A model generated the notes under the pieces. It made no database searches. It worked only from the letters and a program-made list of their open reading frames with translations, and had not been told where the DNA came from. From positions 1 to 38,064 of the forward strand of contig PMSX01000177.1 of the NCBI GenBank assembly GCA_003167495.1: a stretch of 38,064 bases of DNA. Reading direction: 5' to 3'. This document shows positions 14,095 to 22,855 of this stretch, one piece after another. Numbering within the stretch: position 1 is the stretch's first letter; the number at the start of each line of letters is the position of its first letter. Origin of the DNA: Bryobacterales bacterium (GTDB taxonomy: Bacteria; Acidobacteriota; Terriglobia; Bryobacterales; Bryobacteraceae). The translations under genes were made by a program, and so were the position numbers.

Positions 14095-14435
14095 ACAAAG
14101 ACAACCTCTGGGAGCGCTGCTGGTCGGCCGCCCGGATTCATCTCGGTCTATCCGACGATGAGTTCTTCCGGCTCACCCCGCGCCGCTACCGGCTCCTGAT
14201 CGACCGCCAGCACGAATTGCGCGAACATCAGGAGCTGCTCTCGGGCATTGTGGCATCGGAAATCCGCAACGCTCTTTACAGCTTCGCCAGTGAACCCCCG
14301 AAACCGGCACTGCCGGCGGACTTCATGCCGAGTCAATGGGCGAAACAGAAAACCAAAGCGCCGCGCATCAACCGGCAACGCATTGTGGATAAAGTCCGAG
14401 GGTTCCTGATGGGCCAAGTACAAAGAAAACCATAA
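14070..14435 (+). CDS. T part of the G-T tail chaperone, made by -1 frameshift
   Basis: This frame has no suitable start codon of its own and encodes 121 codons: 'NLWERCWSAARIHLGLSDDEFFRLTPRR' near the beginning is the recognisable motif of the second part of such chaperones (small helical domain, 'FWRLTPRE'-like), followed by a basic, proline-containing tail. With the slip at 14064-14070 the fused G-T protein would be about 240 residues and would be the minor form that contacts the tape measure. The stop is directly followed by the tape measure ATG (TAAATG). An internal start cannot be excluded but is less likely. Confidence 0.7.
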   Translation, partial: SRAGDPGLNKDNLWERCWSAARIHLGLSDDEFFRLTPRRYRLLIDRQHELREHQELLSGIVASEIRNALYSFASEPPKPALPADFMPSQWAKQKTKAPRINRQRIVDKVRGFLMGQVQRKP

Positions 14436-16790
14436 ATGGGCAAACCAGCCGCAGTCATCTCGATCGACGTCAAAGCCAACACCGGCTCTCTCAGCGGTGG
14501 CTTGGACGAAGCGAAACGCAAGTTTGGCGAACTGGGCGCGCATGGCGTTTCGAACATGCAAGCCACCTCGGCCGCCCTCCGTGTGCTCGAGGGCAACATG
14601 ACTTCGAACATCCGTGCGGCGGAGCGCTTCTTGGGTTCGCTGAAGGGCGTAGGGTCGATCATGCAGGCTGCCTTTCCCTTAGTCGGCGGCATTGCTCTGC
14701 TCGGCGTCATGTCCGAGATGATCGGCAAGGCCGACAAGCTGCGGGAGGCCTATCTCAAAGTCAAGGATGCTCCCAACCAACTCGCCGCCGGTTTTCAGGG
14801 TCTGAATCAGTCGTTAGCTCTGACAAACGCCAAACTCCAGGTACAGAGCGATGCGCTGCAGAAAGAAATCGACAATCTCAACGGCAAACCGCACAACGGT
14901 CTGAAGGACGCGCTCGATGAATCGATTGCTTCCTCGCGCGAGTTATCGGAAAGCCTCCGCAAGAACTTCGACGATCTGCAAAAAGTGGTGGAAGGCAAGG
15001 GCGTTGGCTTTTGGGGCGGTCTGGTCACCGGGCAGGCCAGCACCAGCGACATTGACGACAAGATCCAGGCTTACCGGACTCAATATGGAAAAATTGAGAC
15101 CAACGCCACAGCCGGCATTTCGGCGGTGGGCGATCCCAGAGCGGTGGGCGCGGCTGAAAAGATCGCAGCCATCGAGAAGCAAAAAACGGCCGATGAATCC
15201 GCATTATTAGCGCAAGTTCGGACGTATTCGCTGGACGTCATCAACGCTGCGAAGAAAGCCGAGGCCGACGCCAAAGGACGCGCGGATGAACGGGATATCA
15301 ATGACGTCCCGATCAGACGGGATCCCGCCACGCAAGGCGCGCGGATCAGCGAGGCTTCCGGACTGCTGGAAAACGTTAACGACCTCATTACGAATCGAAG
15401 CATCCTTGCGACGATTCAAGCGCAGAAATCAACCGTCTCCGGACTGAAAGACGTCGACAGATCCGGTGCTGACAAGCGCGCGGAATTAGACCGGCAGTCG
15501 GTGCAGGATCTGCAGCGCGCGGCCACGCAAGTGTACGGTGGTGTGACTCATGCCACCGAAGATTTCGTTCGCAAGATGGACGAACTCAACAAAAGCGGTG
15601 TCGCCAGTCTCAAAGCGGTGATGAATACGCGCGGGGCCTACACGCTGCAACTCGCCGGCGAGATCCGGGCCGGAGTGAAGAAGGATCAGAACACCAACGT
15701 TGAGCAGTCCAACAAAGGCTTCTCCGATAACGTCAACGACCAGTTGAAGAACGCGGCCTCGGCCAATACCTACGACAGTCACGTAGCCGAAATCAGCGAC
15801 GCGCAAAACGACAAGAGCTTGGAGTATGCCCAGCAAAGCATCAACCAGGAGCGCGATCTGCGGATCAGTGCGCTCGATGCGCTCAATGCCAAAACCGCGC
15901 AAAAGAAACTCCAGGTGGAAGCAGCCAAGTTCGAAATCGAAAAAGAATATATCGAAAAAAGCCAGGACCTGCAGTTCATGCGGATCGACGCGGACGCCGA
16001 AAAAGCGAAGGCCAAGGAAGAGGAAACCGCCACGGAACTGCTGGCCAAAGTAGGTTCCGATCAAGCAGCGATCGACAAGATCAAAAGCGATCTGGCCGCT
16101 GTGTCACGGCTGATCGATCAGAACGCGCAGCGCGCGAAAGCTGCTCTCGATTCCGCCAACGCGGCCAAAATTCAGGTGGGACAGAACACTCTCGGCTCGC
16201 AGATGGAGAAAGTGCCACAGACGGCATCGGATGGCGTGCGTGACTTCTTCCGGGATTTTCAAGCGCAGACTCTAACAACCGGGCAGATGGTCGAGAAATC
16301 ACTCGGCGGCGCCTTCCAAGGCCTAAACCAGCAGCTGACGGCGCTAGTGACCGGGCAAAAGACCAGCTGGTCTTCCTTCTTTCGGAGCATAGCGGCTGAG
16401 TTCGCTCAGTTCGCCTTGCAAATCGCCGAATCGTCGCTCATGAAGCAACTCGCCAGTGGATTAACAGGTGCTGCCGGCGGCGGCGGGTTTTTGGCGAAGC
16501 TGTTCGGCGGCTTCAAGGCCTCGGGCGGAGATGTGGATCCCGGCCACGGCTATGTGGTGGGCGAAAACGGCCCTGAGTTCTTCTCGCCAGGCACCTCGGG
16601 CTCGATCATTCCGAATCACGCGCTACGCTCATCGGCCGGTGCTACTTACGTGATCGACGCGCGTGGCACGAATGCCGCGGACGTGGAGGCCCGGGTGCAG
16701 CGGGCGCTGGTAGCCGTGCATGGCAGCGCGGTGCAGTCGGCCGTCGGCGTGCAGGACGAGATGAACCGTCGCAAACCTAAGTTCAGCTAA
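14436..16790 (+). CDS. Tail tape measure protein
   Basis: 784 residues, by size and place the tape measure that sets tail length and escorts DNA into the cell. It is mostly long alpha-helix with heptad-type charge patterns (about 110-620), with an N-terminal domain 'ISIDVKANTGSLSGGLDEAKRKFG' and a hydrophobic hairpin near residues 70-95 ('SIMQAAFPLVGGIALLGVM'). The C-terminus (about 690-784) has glycine-rich loops and 'VVGENGPEFFSPGTSGSIIP', the common tail-module motif of tape measures. By the usual ratio of 1.5 angstrom per residue the tail would be about 110-120 nm. Confidence 0.88.
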   Translation: MGKPAAVISIDVKANTGSLSGGLDEAKRKFGELGAHGVSNMQATSAALRVLEGNMTSNIRAAERFLGSLKGVGSIMQAAFPLVGGIALLGVMSEMIGKADKLREAYLKVKDAPNQLAAGFQGLNQSLALTNAKLQVQSDALQKEIDNLNGKPHNGLKDALDESIASSRELSESLRKNFDDLQKVVEGKGVGFWGGLVTGQASTSDIDDKIQAYRTQYGKIETNATAGISAVGDPRAVGAAEKIAAIEKQKTADESALLAQVRTYSLDVINAAKKAEADAKGRADERDINDVPIRRDPATQGARISEASGLLENVNDLITNRSILATIQAQKSTVSGLKDVDRSGADKRAELDRQSVQDLQRAATQVYGGVTHATEDFVRKMDELNKSGVASLKAVMNTRGAYTLQLAGEIRAGVKKDQNTNVEQSNKGFSDNVNDQLKNAASANTYDSHVAEISDAQNDKSLEYAQQSINQERDLRISALDALNAKTAQKKLQVEAAKFEIEKEYIEKSQDLQFMRIDADAEKAKAKEEETATELLAKVGSDQAAIDKIKSDLAAVSRLIDQNAQRAKAALDSANAAKIQVGQNTLGSQMEKVPQTASDGVRDFFRDFQAQTLTTGQMVEKSLGGAFQGLNQQLTALVTGQKTSWSSFFRSIAAEFAQFALQIAESSLMKQLASGLTGAAGGGGFLAKLFGGFKASGGDVDPGHGYVVGENGPEFFSPGTSGSIIPNHALRSSAGATYVIDARGTNAADVEARVQRALVAVHGSAVQSAVGVQDEMNRRKPKFS

Positions 16791-16797
16791 AAACAAA

Positions 16798-19167
16798 ATG
16801 AAACACAAACTTCTCTGGCTTTGTATCGCGGTAGCCTCGCCGCTCTGCGCGCAGAATTTCACGGCCGTCACGGCCTCCCATATCCAGGACGCTTCCGGCG
16901 CTCTTCTCCCGTCCGGCCAGTTTTGCGTGCAGGCCATCACGGGCAACACACCGTTTATCTTTCAAGCGGGCGGCGGCGGCATCGTGCAAACCACACCGGC
17001 CTGTGCGACCGTGGCGAATGGCGTTCTGAGCTCGCTATCGGTTGCGAACTCGAACCTGACGACACCCGCGAATGTCACTTACGTGATTACGGTGACGGAC
17101 AATGCAACCGGGAATGTTGTGATTCAGACCGCTCCGACACAGATCTCGGGCTATAGCTGGGATTTTGATAGTTATGTGCCGACCTCTACTCCGCTCGCCA
17201 TCGTCCAGCCAGGTCCCACCGGGCCCGCGGGACCGGCAGGAGGTTCGAGCGGGGGTAACAGCGTGATCAATTGCGGAGCCACGGGTGGAGGCACCGCGGA
17301 CGACACCGCCGCGATCAATAGCTGCCTCGCTTCGTCCGCCGGCACGGGTTTGCCTGTCTGGTTCCCCAATGGCACTTATAAGGTCACCTCGCTGACCTTC
17401 ACCGGGAGCGTCACGCTCATTATCAACGGCATCGTCAAGCCAAGCGCCAACATGACGATCCCATCCAGCGTAACGGTGGATTTTCAAGGCGGGCAGATCA
17501 TACCGGGATCGGGCGCGACCGTGACGTTCTCCGGAGGCCCGGTCCGGTGGATACGCGGCCAGCAAATCTTCAACGGCCCCGGCACGATCACCGGGCTATC
17601 CGAGGTTCAGCCGGAAATGTTCGGCAGCGCCAACCTCAATGACACGGTGGTGAACGCCCTCGGATCGGCGGGCGGCATCATCGATCTGCCGAATACCTAC
17701 CTGAGTTCGCTTACCGCGTTCACGACGCCGGGCACTACTTGCATCAACAAGAACAACGTTTGGCTGAAGGGGAACCAGCAGCCTCAGGTTGATAGCCTCA
17801 CTGCGCCGACGAAATTGCAGAATGGCTCGGTAGTGCAGGGCGGAGTGACGTTTTGCGGTGCGTACCGCGTGAAAGTGACGGATCTGGGCTTTGATGTGGG
17901 GAGCAATTATGCCGGCACTTCCACCACAGACGCTTTAGACATCAACGGAACGAGCGGCGGCTCAAACCTTTCGGACCCGATCGTCGATTCCCCGTATGTG
18001 GAGAATGTGACTACCCTGCTGTCGAGCGGCGGCGTGGCGTTTCATGGCATCCTGGTCGAGCACGCCAATAACGTGCGCGTGCTGAAGACCGATACCTGGC
18101 TGGGCGTGCATGGGACGGTTTTCAAGTCGACGCACGTGCAGGCCGCGCATCTGCGTTCGCACGGCAACCAGTCGGAAGGATTGGATATCAAGACGGACGC
18201 CTACACCACGACGGGCAATCTCATCATCGACGATTTCTATGGCGAGAGTTTGACCTCCTCCGCCTTCCTGAATAACTGTGTGGCGCTGGATGCGGAAGCG
18301 AATGTGCCGCTCGCGAACGTCACTCTCTCCAACGCGACCTGCGACAACTCCGCGGTCGGCCTCAACTTCTTAACCAACAGCACCACGCCGACGAACGGGT
18401 ACATCAGCCAGGTGCAGGTGTCGAACTTCAACTACAGCTTTACGCAGTCGGGCCTCGGCTTCGCGGTGGGCACGTGTTTGAATTCCACCGGCACGGGAGC
18501 CAACACGATCACGGCGGTGCAGATCACGGGCATCGCTTGTGCGGGCAACGCGGGCGCGGGCAATATGTTCCCGGCGTCGATCGGCGTACCGCTGAATTTC
18601 TCGGTCATTGCGGGCATGAAGGCGCTGAGTGCATCACCGTCCCAGATCAGCGGCAGTAACTTAGACCTCTATAACTGGAACTCGTCGAACACCGTTTCCG
18701 ACCATCCGTTTCACATCGTCAATAACAGCCTTGTCAATCTCGCGGGCATCGACTACGTGGAGCCAAACCTGGATGTGGTGGACGCGGGCTCAACGCTGAA
18801 CGTGTTGGGCTTCGGTTATGTCAGCGGGAACCTCACCGTCCCCGGTATTATCTACGGCCCGGCCGGCGCGGGAGCTTCGATCCGAGGCGGCGCGGGTACG
18901 ACTTATGACTTGATCGTGCAGAACAACGCGGGCACGCAAAACGACCTCCTGGTGGATGAAAGCGGCAACGGCACTTTCCACGGCGCCGTAACCGGGCAGC
19001 AGGGCTTCGTCAACATCGGCAACACCACCTGGAAGGCGGGCAGCGGCGCTCCCTCGGGCAGTTGCGTGGCATCGTCCCTCTACTCGAACTTCGCGGCGAC
19101 GAGTGCCTCCACCTCCCTCTATGTCTGCTATCCGGCCAACACCTGGAACGCGGTGACGGTGCCTTAA
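16798..19167 (+). CDS. Tail fibre/spike-like protein with Sec-type N-terminus
   Basis: 789 residues. The first 19 look exactly like a Sec signal peptide: basic 'MKHK', hydrophobic core, then the 'SPLCAQ' cleavage site. Next comes a beta domain with paired cysteines (about 20-130), a short collagen-like stretch 'GPTGPAGPAGG' (about 139-149), then a long pectate-lyase-type beta-helix starting at 'ATGGGTADDTAAINSCL', the motif seen at the start of many tail spikes. The end carries 'GSGAPSGSCVASSLYSNF', a capping domain. It probably binds surface glycan. It stands between tape measure and distal tail genes, an unusual site. If the signal is functional the protein would be exported before assembly; alternatively the segment could act only as a hydrophobic anchor. 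Confidence 0.72.
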   Translation: MKHKLLWLCIAVASPLCAQNFTAVTASHIQDASGALLPSGQFCVQAITGNTPFIFQAGGGGIVQTTPACATVANGVLSSLSVANSNLTTPANVTYVITVTDNATGNVVIQTAPTQISGYSWDFDSYVPTSTPLAIVQPGPTGPAGPAGGSSGGNSVINCGATGGGTADDTAAINSCLASSAGTGLPVWFPNGTYKVTSLTFTGSVTLIINGIVKPSANMTIPSSVTVDFQGGQIIPGSGATVTFSGGPVRWIRGQQIFNGPGTITGLSEVQPEMFGSANLNDTVVNALGSAGGIIDLPNTYLSSLTAFTTPGTTCINKNNVWLKGNQQPQVDSLTAPTKLQNGSVVQGGVTFCGAYRVKVTDLGFDVGSNYAGTSTTDALDINGTSGGSNLSDPIVDSPYVENVTTLLSSGGVAFHGILVEHANNVRVLKTDTWLGVHGTVFKSTHVQAAHLRSHGNQSEGLDIKTDAYTTTGNLIIDDFYGESLTSSAFLNNCVALDAEANVPLANVTLSNATCDNSAVGLNFLTNSTTPTNGYISQVQVSNFNYSFTQSGLGFAVGTCLNSTGTGANTITAVQITGIACAGNAGAGNMFPASIGVPLNFSVIAGMKALSASPSQISGSNLDLYNWNSSNTVSDHPFHIVNNSLVNLAGIDYVEPNLDVVDAGSTLNVLGFGYVSGNLTVPGIIYGPAGAGASIRGGAGTTYDLIVQNNAGTQNDLLVDESGNGTFHGAVTGQQGFVNIGNTTWKAGSGAPSGSCVASSLYSNFAATSASTSLYVCYPANTWNAVTVP

Positions 19168-19794
19168 ATGATCACTGGCACATTCAACGGGTGGAACATC
19201 GTGGCCGTTCCTGCGAGCCCCGGTTATTCCCAAGTCGAGTTCACGATGAGCGACTCGGTGTCTGCCAACACGTCGCCGTTCACCCATCAGGCACAAACGA
19301 TCGACTGGCAAACCGACTGGTGGAGCGGACAGGTATCGCTGCCACCCATGCAGCGAGGCAAGGCGCAAGCGTGGATCGCGTTCCTGGCCGAACTGCGCGG
19401 CATGGGTGCGGCTTTTTATCTCGGTGACCCCATGGGGGCGAAACCTACAGGATGGGCGCACGGTGTAGCGGTGACTGCTGGTGTGAACGCCAGCCGATCC
19501 TCCTTACTCGCCATTACCGGTCTGACTGCGAACACTCAACGCCAGCTTCTCCCTGGCGACTATCTGCAGGTGGGCGCGCGGCTGCATCAAAACCTGGACG
19601 TGGTGAACAGCGACGGGACCGGTTCGGCCACCCTCAACATCTGGCCGCGTTTGCGCGAGTCTCCAGCCTCGGGTTCGGCCGTGACCCTTCACAATGCGCA
19701 AGGTTTGTTCCGGCTGGCCAGCAACGAACGTGGTTACAGCATTAGCGTCAACAGGCTGTATGCCATCGCCTTCAAAGTGGAAGAGGCTCTTTAG
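19168..19794 (+). CDS. Distal tail protein (putative)
   Basis: 208 residues. The start codon follows the fibre stop directly. The central piece 'WQTDWWSGQVSLPPMQRGKAQAWIAFLAELRGMGAAFYLGDP' type layout (about 50-90), aromatic strands followed by a helix and a Gly turn, is common in phage proteins that follow the tape measure and lie under the tail tube. The remainder is beta-rich. Role as Dit-like hub is inferred from position and length rather than from a diagnostic motif. Confidence 0.6.
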   Translation: MITGTFNGWNIVAVPASPGYSQVEFTMSDSVSANTSPFTHQAQTIDWQTDWWSGQVSLPPMQRGKAQAWIAFLAELRGMGAAFYLGDPMGAKPTGWAHGVAVTAGVNASRSSLLAITGLTANTQRQLLPGDYLQVGARLHQNLDVVNSDGTGSATLNIWPRLRESPASGSAVTLHNAQGLFRLASNERGYSISVNRLYAIAFKVEEAL

Positions 19795-19800
19795 CAAACC

Positions 19801-20355
19801 ATGAGACCCATGACTACGCTCGCGCAGAGCATCATTTCGTCGAATTACGTGGCGGTGGGCCTCTTTGTCCAGATGCAGTTCGCAAACAGCACGGAGTATA
19901 TCTGGACCGGTCTTGGCCCCATCAGTTGGAATGGCCAGACCTGGACGGGGGTCGGAGATTTCGGCAAACTGTCGACCGTCACGGAGGACAGCAACCTCAC
20001 CGCGCAAGGGATCACCCTCTCTCTCGCCGGCGTGCGCTCGGCCTTATTGACGGAGGCCACCACGGAAATCAAACAGGGATTGCCGTGCCAGGTCTGGATT
20101 GTGCTGATGAGCGCGGCGGGTGTGCCGGTCGATTCCATCGGCTGCTTCAACGGCTTGATGGACGGCGCTGACATTGACGAGGGCCCGGAATCGAGCACTA
20201 TCACGATCAGCGTCGAAAGCCGTTTGAGCGATCTGCAGCGGGCGCAAAATCACCGGCTCACGGACTCCGACCAGCGGCAACGTTTCCCCAGCGACGACGC
20301 CTTTAAGTGGACGGCGCAACTCATGGATTGGAACGGGGCCTGGGGTGCGAAATGA
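19801..20355 (+). CDS. Tail-tip protein, DUF2163/gp13-like
   Basis: 184 residues; an ATG three codons in could also be the start. The stretch 'YIWTGLGPISWNGQTWTGVGDFGKLSTV' is typical of small beta-domain phage proteins of the baseplate/hub, and 'LSDLQRAQNHRLTDSDQRQRFPSDDAF' at the end is the conserved tail of the family. It lies in the conserved row 'distal tail, this protein, NlpC-like, tip attachment', analogous to GTA gp12-gp15. The stop overlaps the next start as ATGA. Confidence 0.65.
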   Translation: MRPMTTLAQSIISSNYVAVGLFVQMQFANSTEYIWTGLGPISWNGQTWTGVGDFGKLSTVTEDSNLTAQGITLSLAGVRSALLTEATTEIKQGLPCQVWIVLMSAAGVPVDSIGCFNGLMDGADIDEGPESSTITISVESRLSDLQRAQNHRLTDSDQRQRFPSDDAFKWTAQLMDWNGAWGAK

Positions 20356-20774
20356 CACGGCATAGCGACTGGCCGGTGAAGCTCCATCAGAAATTGATCG
20401 AGTACAAGAACACGCCTTACCAGTCCGGGGTTCACGATTGCATTTTGGCAGCCTGCACGTTTATCGAAGCCATCACGGGCACCGATCCGGCTGTGGAGTT
20501 TCGCGGCAAGTACTCGACTGATCTGGGGGCAGCGAAGGTGGTGAAGGCGCATTCCTGCCAGACGTTGCTGGAGCTGGTCGAGAGCATCGCCGCGTCGCAT
20601 GGAATGACGCCCGTTCCGGCCCAACACCATCACCGTGGCGATTTGGTCATGCTCGACGAAGGACTCTTTGGCATTGTTCACCTCGATGGCTTGCACGCGG
20701 TCTATGTGACAACGCAGGGCCTGGCCATCAAGCCGCTGAGCGCCATTCGACGCATTTGGAGAGTCCCTTACTAA
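20352..20774 (+). CDS. DUF6950/NlpC-P60-like cell-wall peptidase-like tail protein
   Basis: 140 residues. 'YQSGVHDCILAACTFIEAITGTDPAVEFRGKYST' type layout near residues 23-56 matches the DUF6950 family, with a candidate catalytic Cys at 30 in 'HDC', followed by 'HHHRGDLVML' and 'DGLHAVYVTTQG', providing the His. These proteins are distant NlpC/P60 relatives and lie beside the tip attachment gene; they probably open a hole in peptidoglycan during DNA entry or help tail assembly. Start ATG overlaps the preceding stop; its own stop shares a base with the next start (TAATG). Confidence 0.72.
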   Translation: MTRHSDWPVKLHQKLIEYKNTPYQSGVHDCILAACTFIEAITGTDPAVEFRGKYSTDLGAAKVVKAHSCQTLLELVESIAASHGMTPVPAQHHHRGDLVMLDEGLFGIVHLDGLHAVYVTTQGLAIKPLSAIRRIWRVPY

Positions 20775-22855
20775 TGTCTAAAATCGTTGCCGGCGTGGCG
20801 TTGATCGCTGCGATCATAGCCATTCCGTTGACAGCGGGCGTGAGTCTCGGGATCTTCTTCTCGACGGCTTCTCTGATGGCGAACCTTGCGATCGCAGGCC
20901 TGTCGGTTGGGGCCTCCCTGATCGTCGGCGGCATCGCGCAAGCGCTGCAGCACCAACTCGGAACCACCATAGCCACGCGCCAGGCGGCGGCGGATCAGAC
21001 CATTGTCTACGGCCGTTCGCGCGTGGGAGGAACCATTATTTATGAGTCGATCACGCACGGCAATGAGCACTATAACAGCGTCGTTGTTCATGCGAGTCAC
21101 TCCTGCCAAGGGGTCGTGGCGCTCTATCTCGACGGCAAACAAGTGTGGTTCGCAAACCCGAGCGGCGCGCCTGTTTACATTCCAGGAACTTCGATTCCTC
21201 TGCCCCTGAGTACCGCAACGTCGTTGTTTTCCACTGTCTCCTGTTCTCCAATTCCAGTGGTGAGCTACCAAGATGACGGCCTTCAACATTATGACGCCAG
21301 CGGCAATCCCTACAATTTCGGCGGCCACGTCTACTGGGAGACCCGGCCTGGGACGGCCACGCAAGCCACGTTCGCCGACCTCACAGTGGACGATCCCAAT
21401 TGGCCGGCGACGGCCACGGTGGCGGGTCATTGCTGCAGCTACATCCAGCTCAATTACGATGCGAACACCTTTCCGAACGGCCTGCCGGGGATCCGCGTGG
21501 ACATCGTCGGCAAGAATGACATCTTCGACCCGCGCACCGGCTTGCACGGGTATTCGGAGAATCCCGCTCTCATCGCGGCGGACGTCCTCTGCAATTCCAG
21601 CTATGGTTTGCAGTGCGTCTATGCCAACGAAGTGAACCAGGCCCAGCTCATCGCCTCCGCCAATGTGTGCGACGAATCGATCGCACTGGCCTCTTCGGGT
21701 TATGAACCCACTTACTCCTGCAACGGAATCATCAGCACGAACTTGCCCCCTGGCGATATTCTGCGCGGGATCGTGGACAGCATGGCGGGTCGCATGACAT
21801 GCGTGGATGGGGCGTGGAACATCTACGCCGGCTACTTCCCTGGAGTGGCGCTCTCGCTTGACCAGACGGCGCTGATCGCCCCCATCAAATACAAATTCAA
21901 ACGCAAATACCGCGATCTGGTGAACGCGGTGAAGGCCAGCTTTGTGTGCCCAACCTATCCTTACGTCAGCGCTGGACCTGGCCTTCCCTTCGGGCAAAAA
22001 ATCAGCGGCATCTTCGACGGGGAGTGGCATCAGACCGATGCGCCGGACTATGCGCAAGATGTGCAACACGGCTACTCATCGGACGCCAACTTAGCGGCAG
22101 ACAACAATGTGAAGCTCTGGCTCGATACCAGATTCCCGTTTACGATCTCAGTGGCCACTGCCCAGCGCTTGATGAAAATCGCGCTGTTGCGCAACCGGCA
22201 ACAGGGCACGGGGGTGCTCACTTGCTCCCTCGCCGCTTACCAGCTGCAGCCGCTCGATGTGTTCGAATTCACCTACCCGCGCTTCGGCTGGTCGAACAAG
22301 CTTTTCGAGGTGCAACAGACCCGGCTCAACATCACCGAACCCAAGCAGGGCGAGGCCGCGCGCATTTTTTTAGAGATGGATGTGGCGGAAACGGATCCGT
22401 CTGTCTACTCATGGAGTGTGACCGAAGAGCTGCCGCTGAATGACAATCTGCCTCCCACGCTGCCGAACATGGCCTATTGCCAGCCGCCTTCGAGTATCAC
22501 GCTGGAGAGCGATGCGTCCACGGTGATCACCGGGGCCGATGGCCTTCAACGCAGCCAGATCAAGGTGAGTTGGGTGAATCCAACCGATGCGTTCATCACG
22601 CGGGGCGGCAAGATCGAACTGCAATATCAGGTTACCGGCGCTGCCTCATGGGCACCCTGGTCACAATTCGACGGCGGGATCACACAGGCGTATCTCGGGC
22701 AGGTGAACGACGGCGTAAATTATACGGTGCAGGTCCGGGCGGTGAACACCTCCGGAGCTTACTCGGTCTGGGTGCAAGGCTCGATCACGGTGGCGAACAC
22801 CGGCAGCATTATCACCACTTCAACACTGCAAGTAAACGGTACGACAGTAGGCTAG
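20774..22855 (+). CDS. Host-specificity/tip attachment protein (J-like)
   Basis: 693 residues. The N-terminus carries two hydrophobic stretches (about 4-25 and 35-60) as in lambda gpI/gpJ-type proteins, then 'DQTIVYGRSRVGGTIIYESIT' (about 75-95), the first conserved block of tip attachment proteins. The middle contains hub domains ending 'ISVATAQRLMKIALLRNRQQGTGV' (typical 'Phage-tail_3' region), and the C-terminus a fibronectin-III-like domain beginning 'QIKVSWVNPTD' and ending 'VQVRAVNTSGAYSVW'. It forms the central tail tip that contacts the receptor. I choose the ATG at 20774, which overlaps the preceding stop, over an upstream in-frame alternative. Confidence 0.85.
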   Translation: MSKIVAGVALIAAIIAIPLTAGVSLGIFFSTASLMANLAIAGLSVGASLIVGGIAQALQHQLGTTIATRQAAADQTIVYGRSRVGGTIIYESITHGNEHYNSVVVHASHSCQGVVALYLDGKQVWFANPSGAPVYIPGTSIPLPLSTATSLFSTVSCSPIPVVSYQDDGLQHYDASGNPYNFGGHVYWETRPGTATQATFADLTVDDPNWPATATVAGHCCSYIQLNYDANTFPNGLPGIRVDIVGKNDIFDPRTGLHGYSENPALIAADVLCNSSYGLQCVYANEVNQAQLIASANVCDESIALASSGYEPTYSCNGIISTNLPPGDILRGIVDSMAGRMTCVDGAWNIYAGYFPGVALSLDQTALIAPIKYKFKRKYRDLVNAVKASFVCPTYPYVSAGPGLPFGQKISGIFDGEWHQTDAPDYAQDVQHGYSSDANLAADNNVKLWLDTRFPFTISVATAQRLMKIALLRNRQQGTGVLTCSLAAYQLQPLDVFEFTYPRFGWSNKLFEVQQTRLNITEPKQGEAARIFLEMDVAETDPSVYSWSVTEELPLNDNLPPTLPNMAYCQPPSSITLESDASTVITGADGLQRSQIKVSWVNPTDAFITRGGKIELQYQVTGAASWAPWSQFDGGITQAYLGQVNDGVNYTVQVRAVNTSGAYSVWVQGSITVANTGSIITTSTLQVNGTTVG

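Noticed and set aside
20771..22069. Very long minus-strand frame opposite the tip attachment gene
   Set aside because: Explained by GC-rich codon use of the plus-strand gene; the product is His/Arg/Val-rich without motifs.
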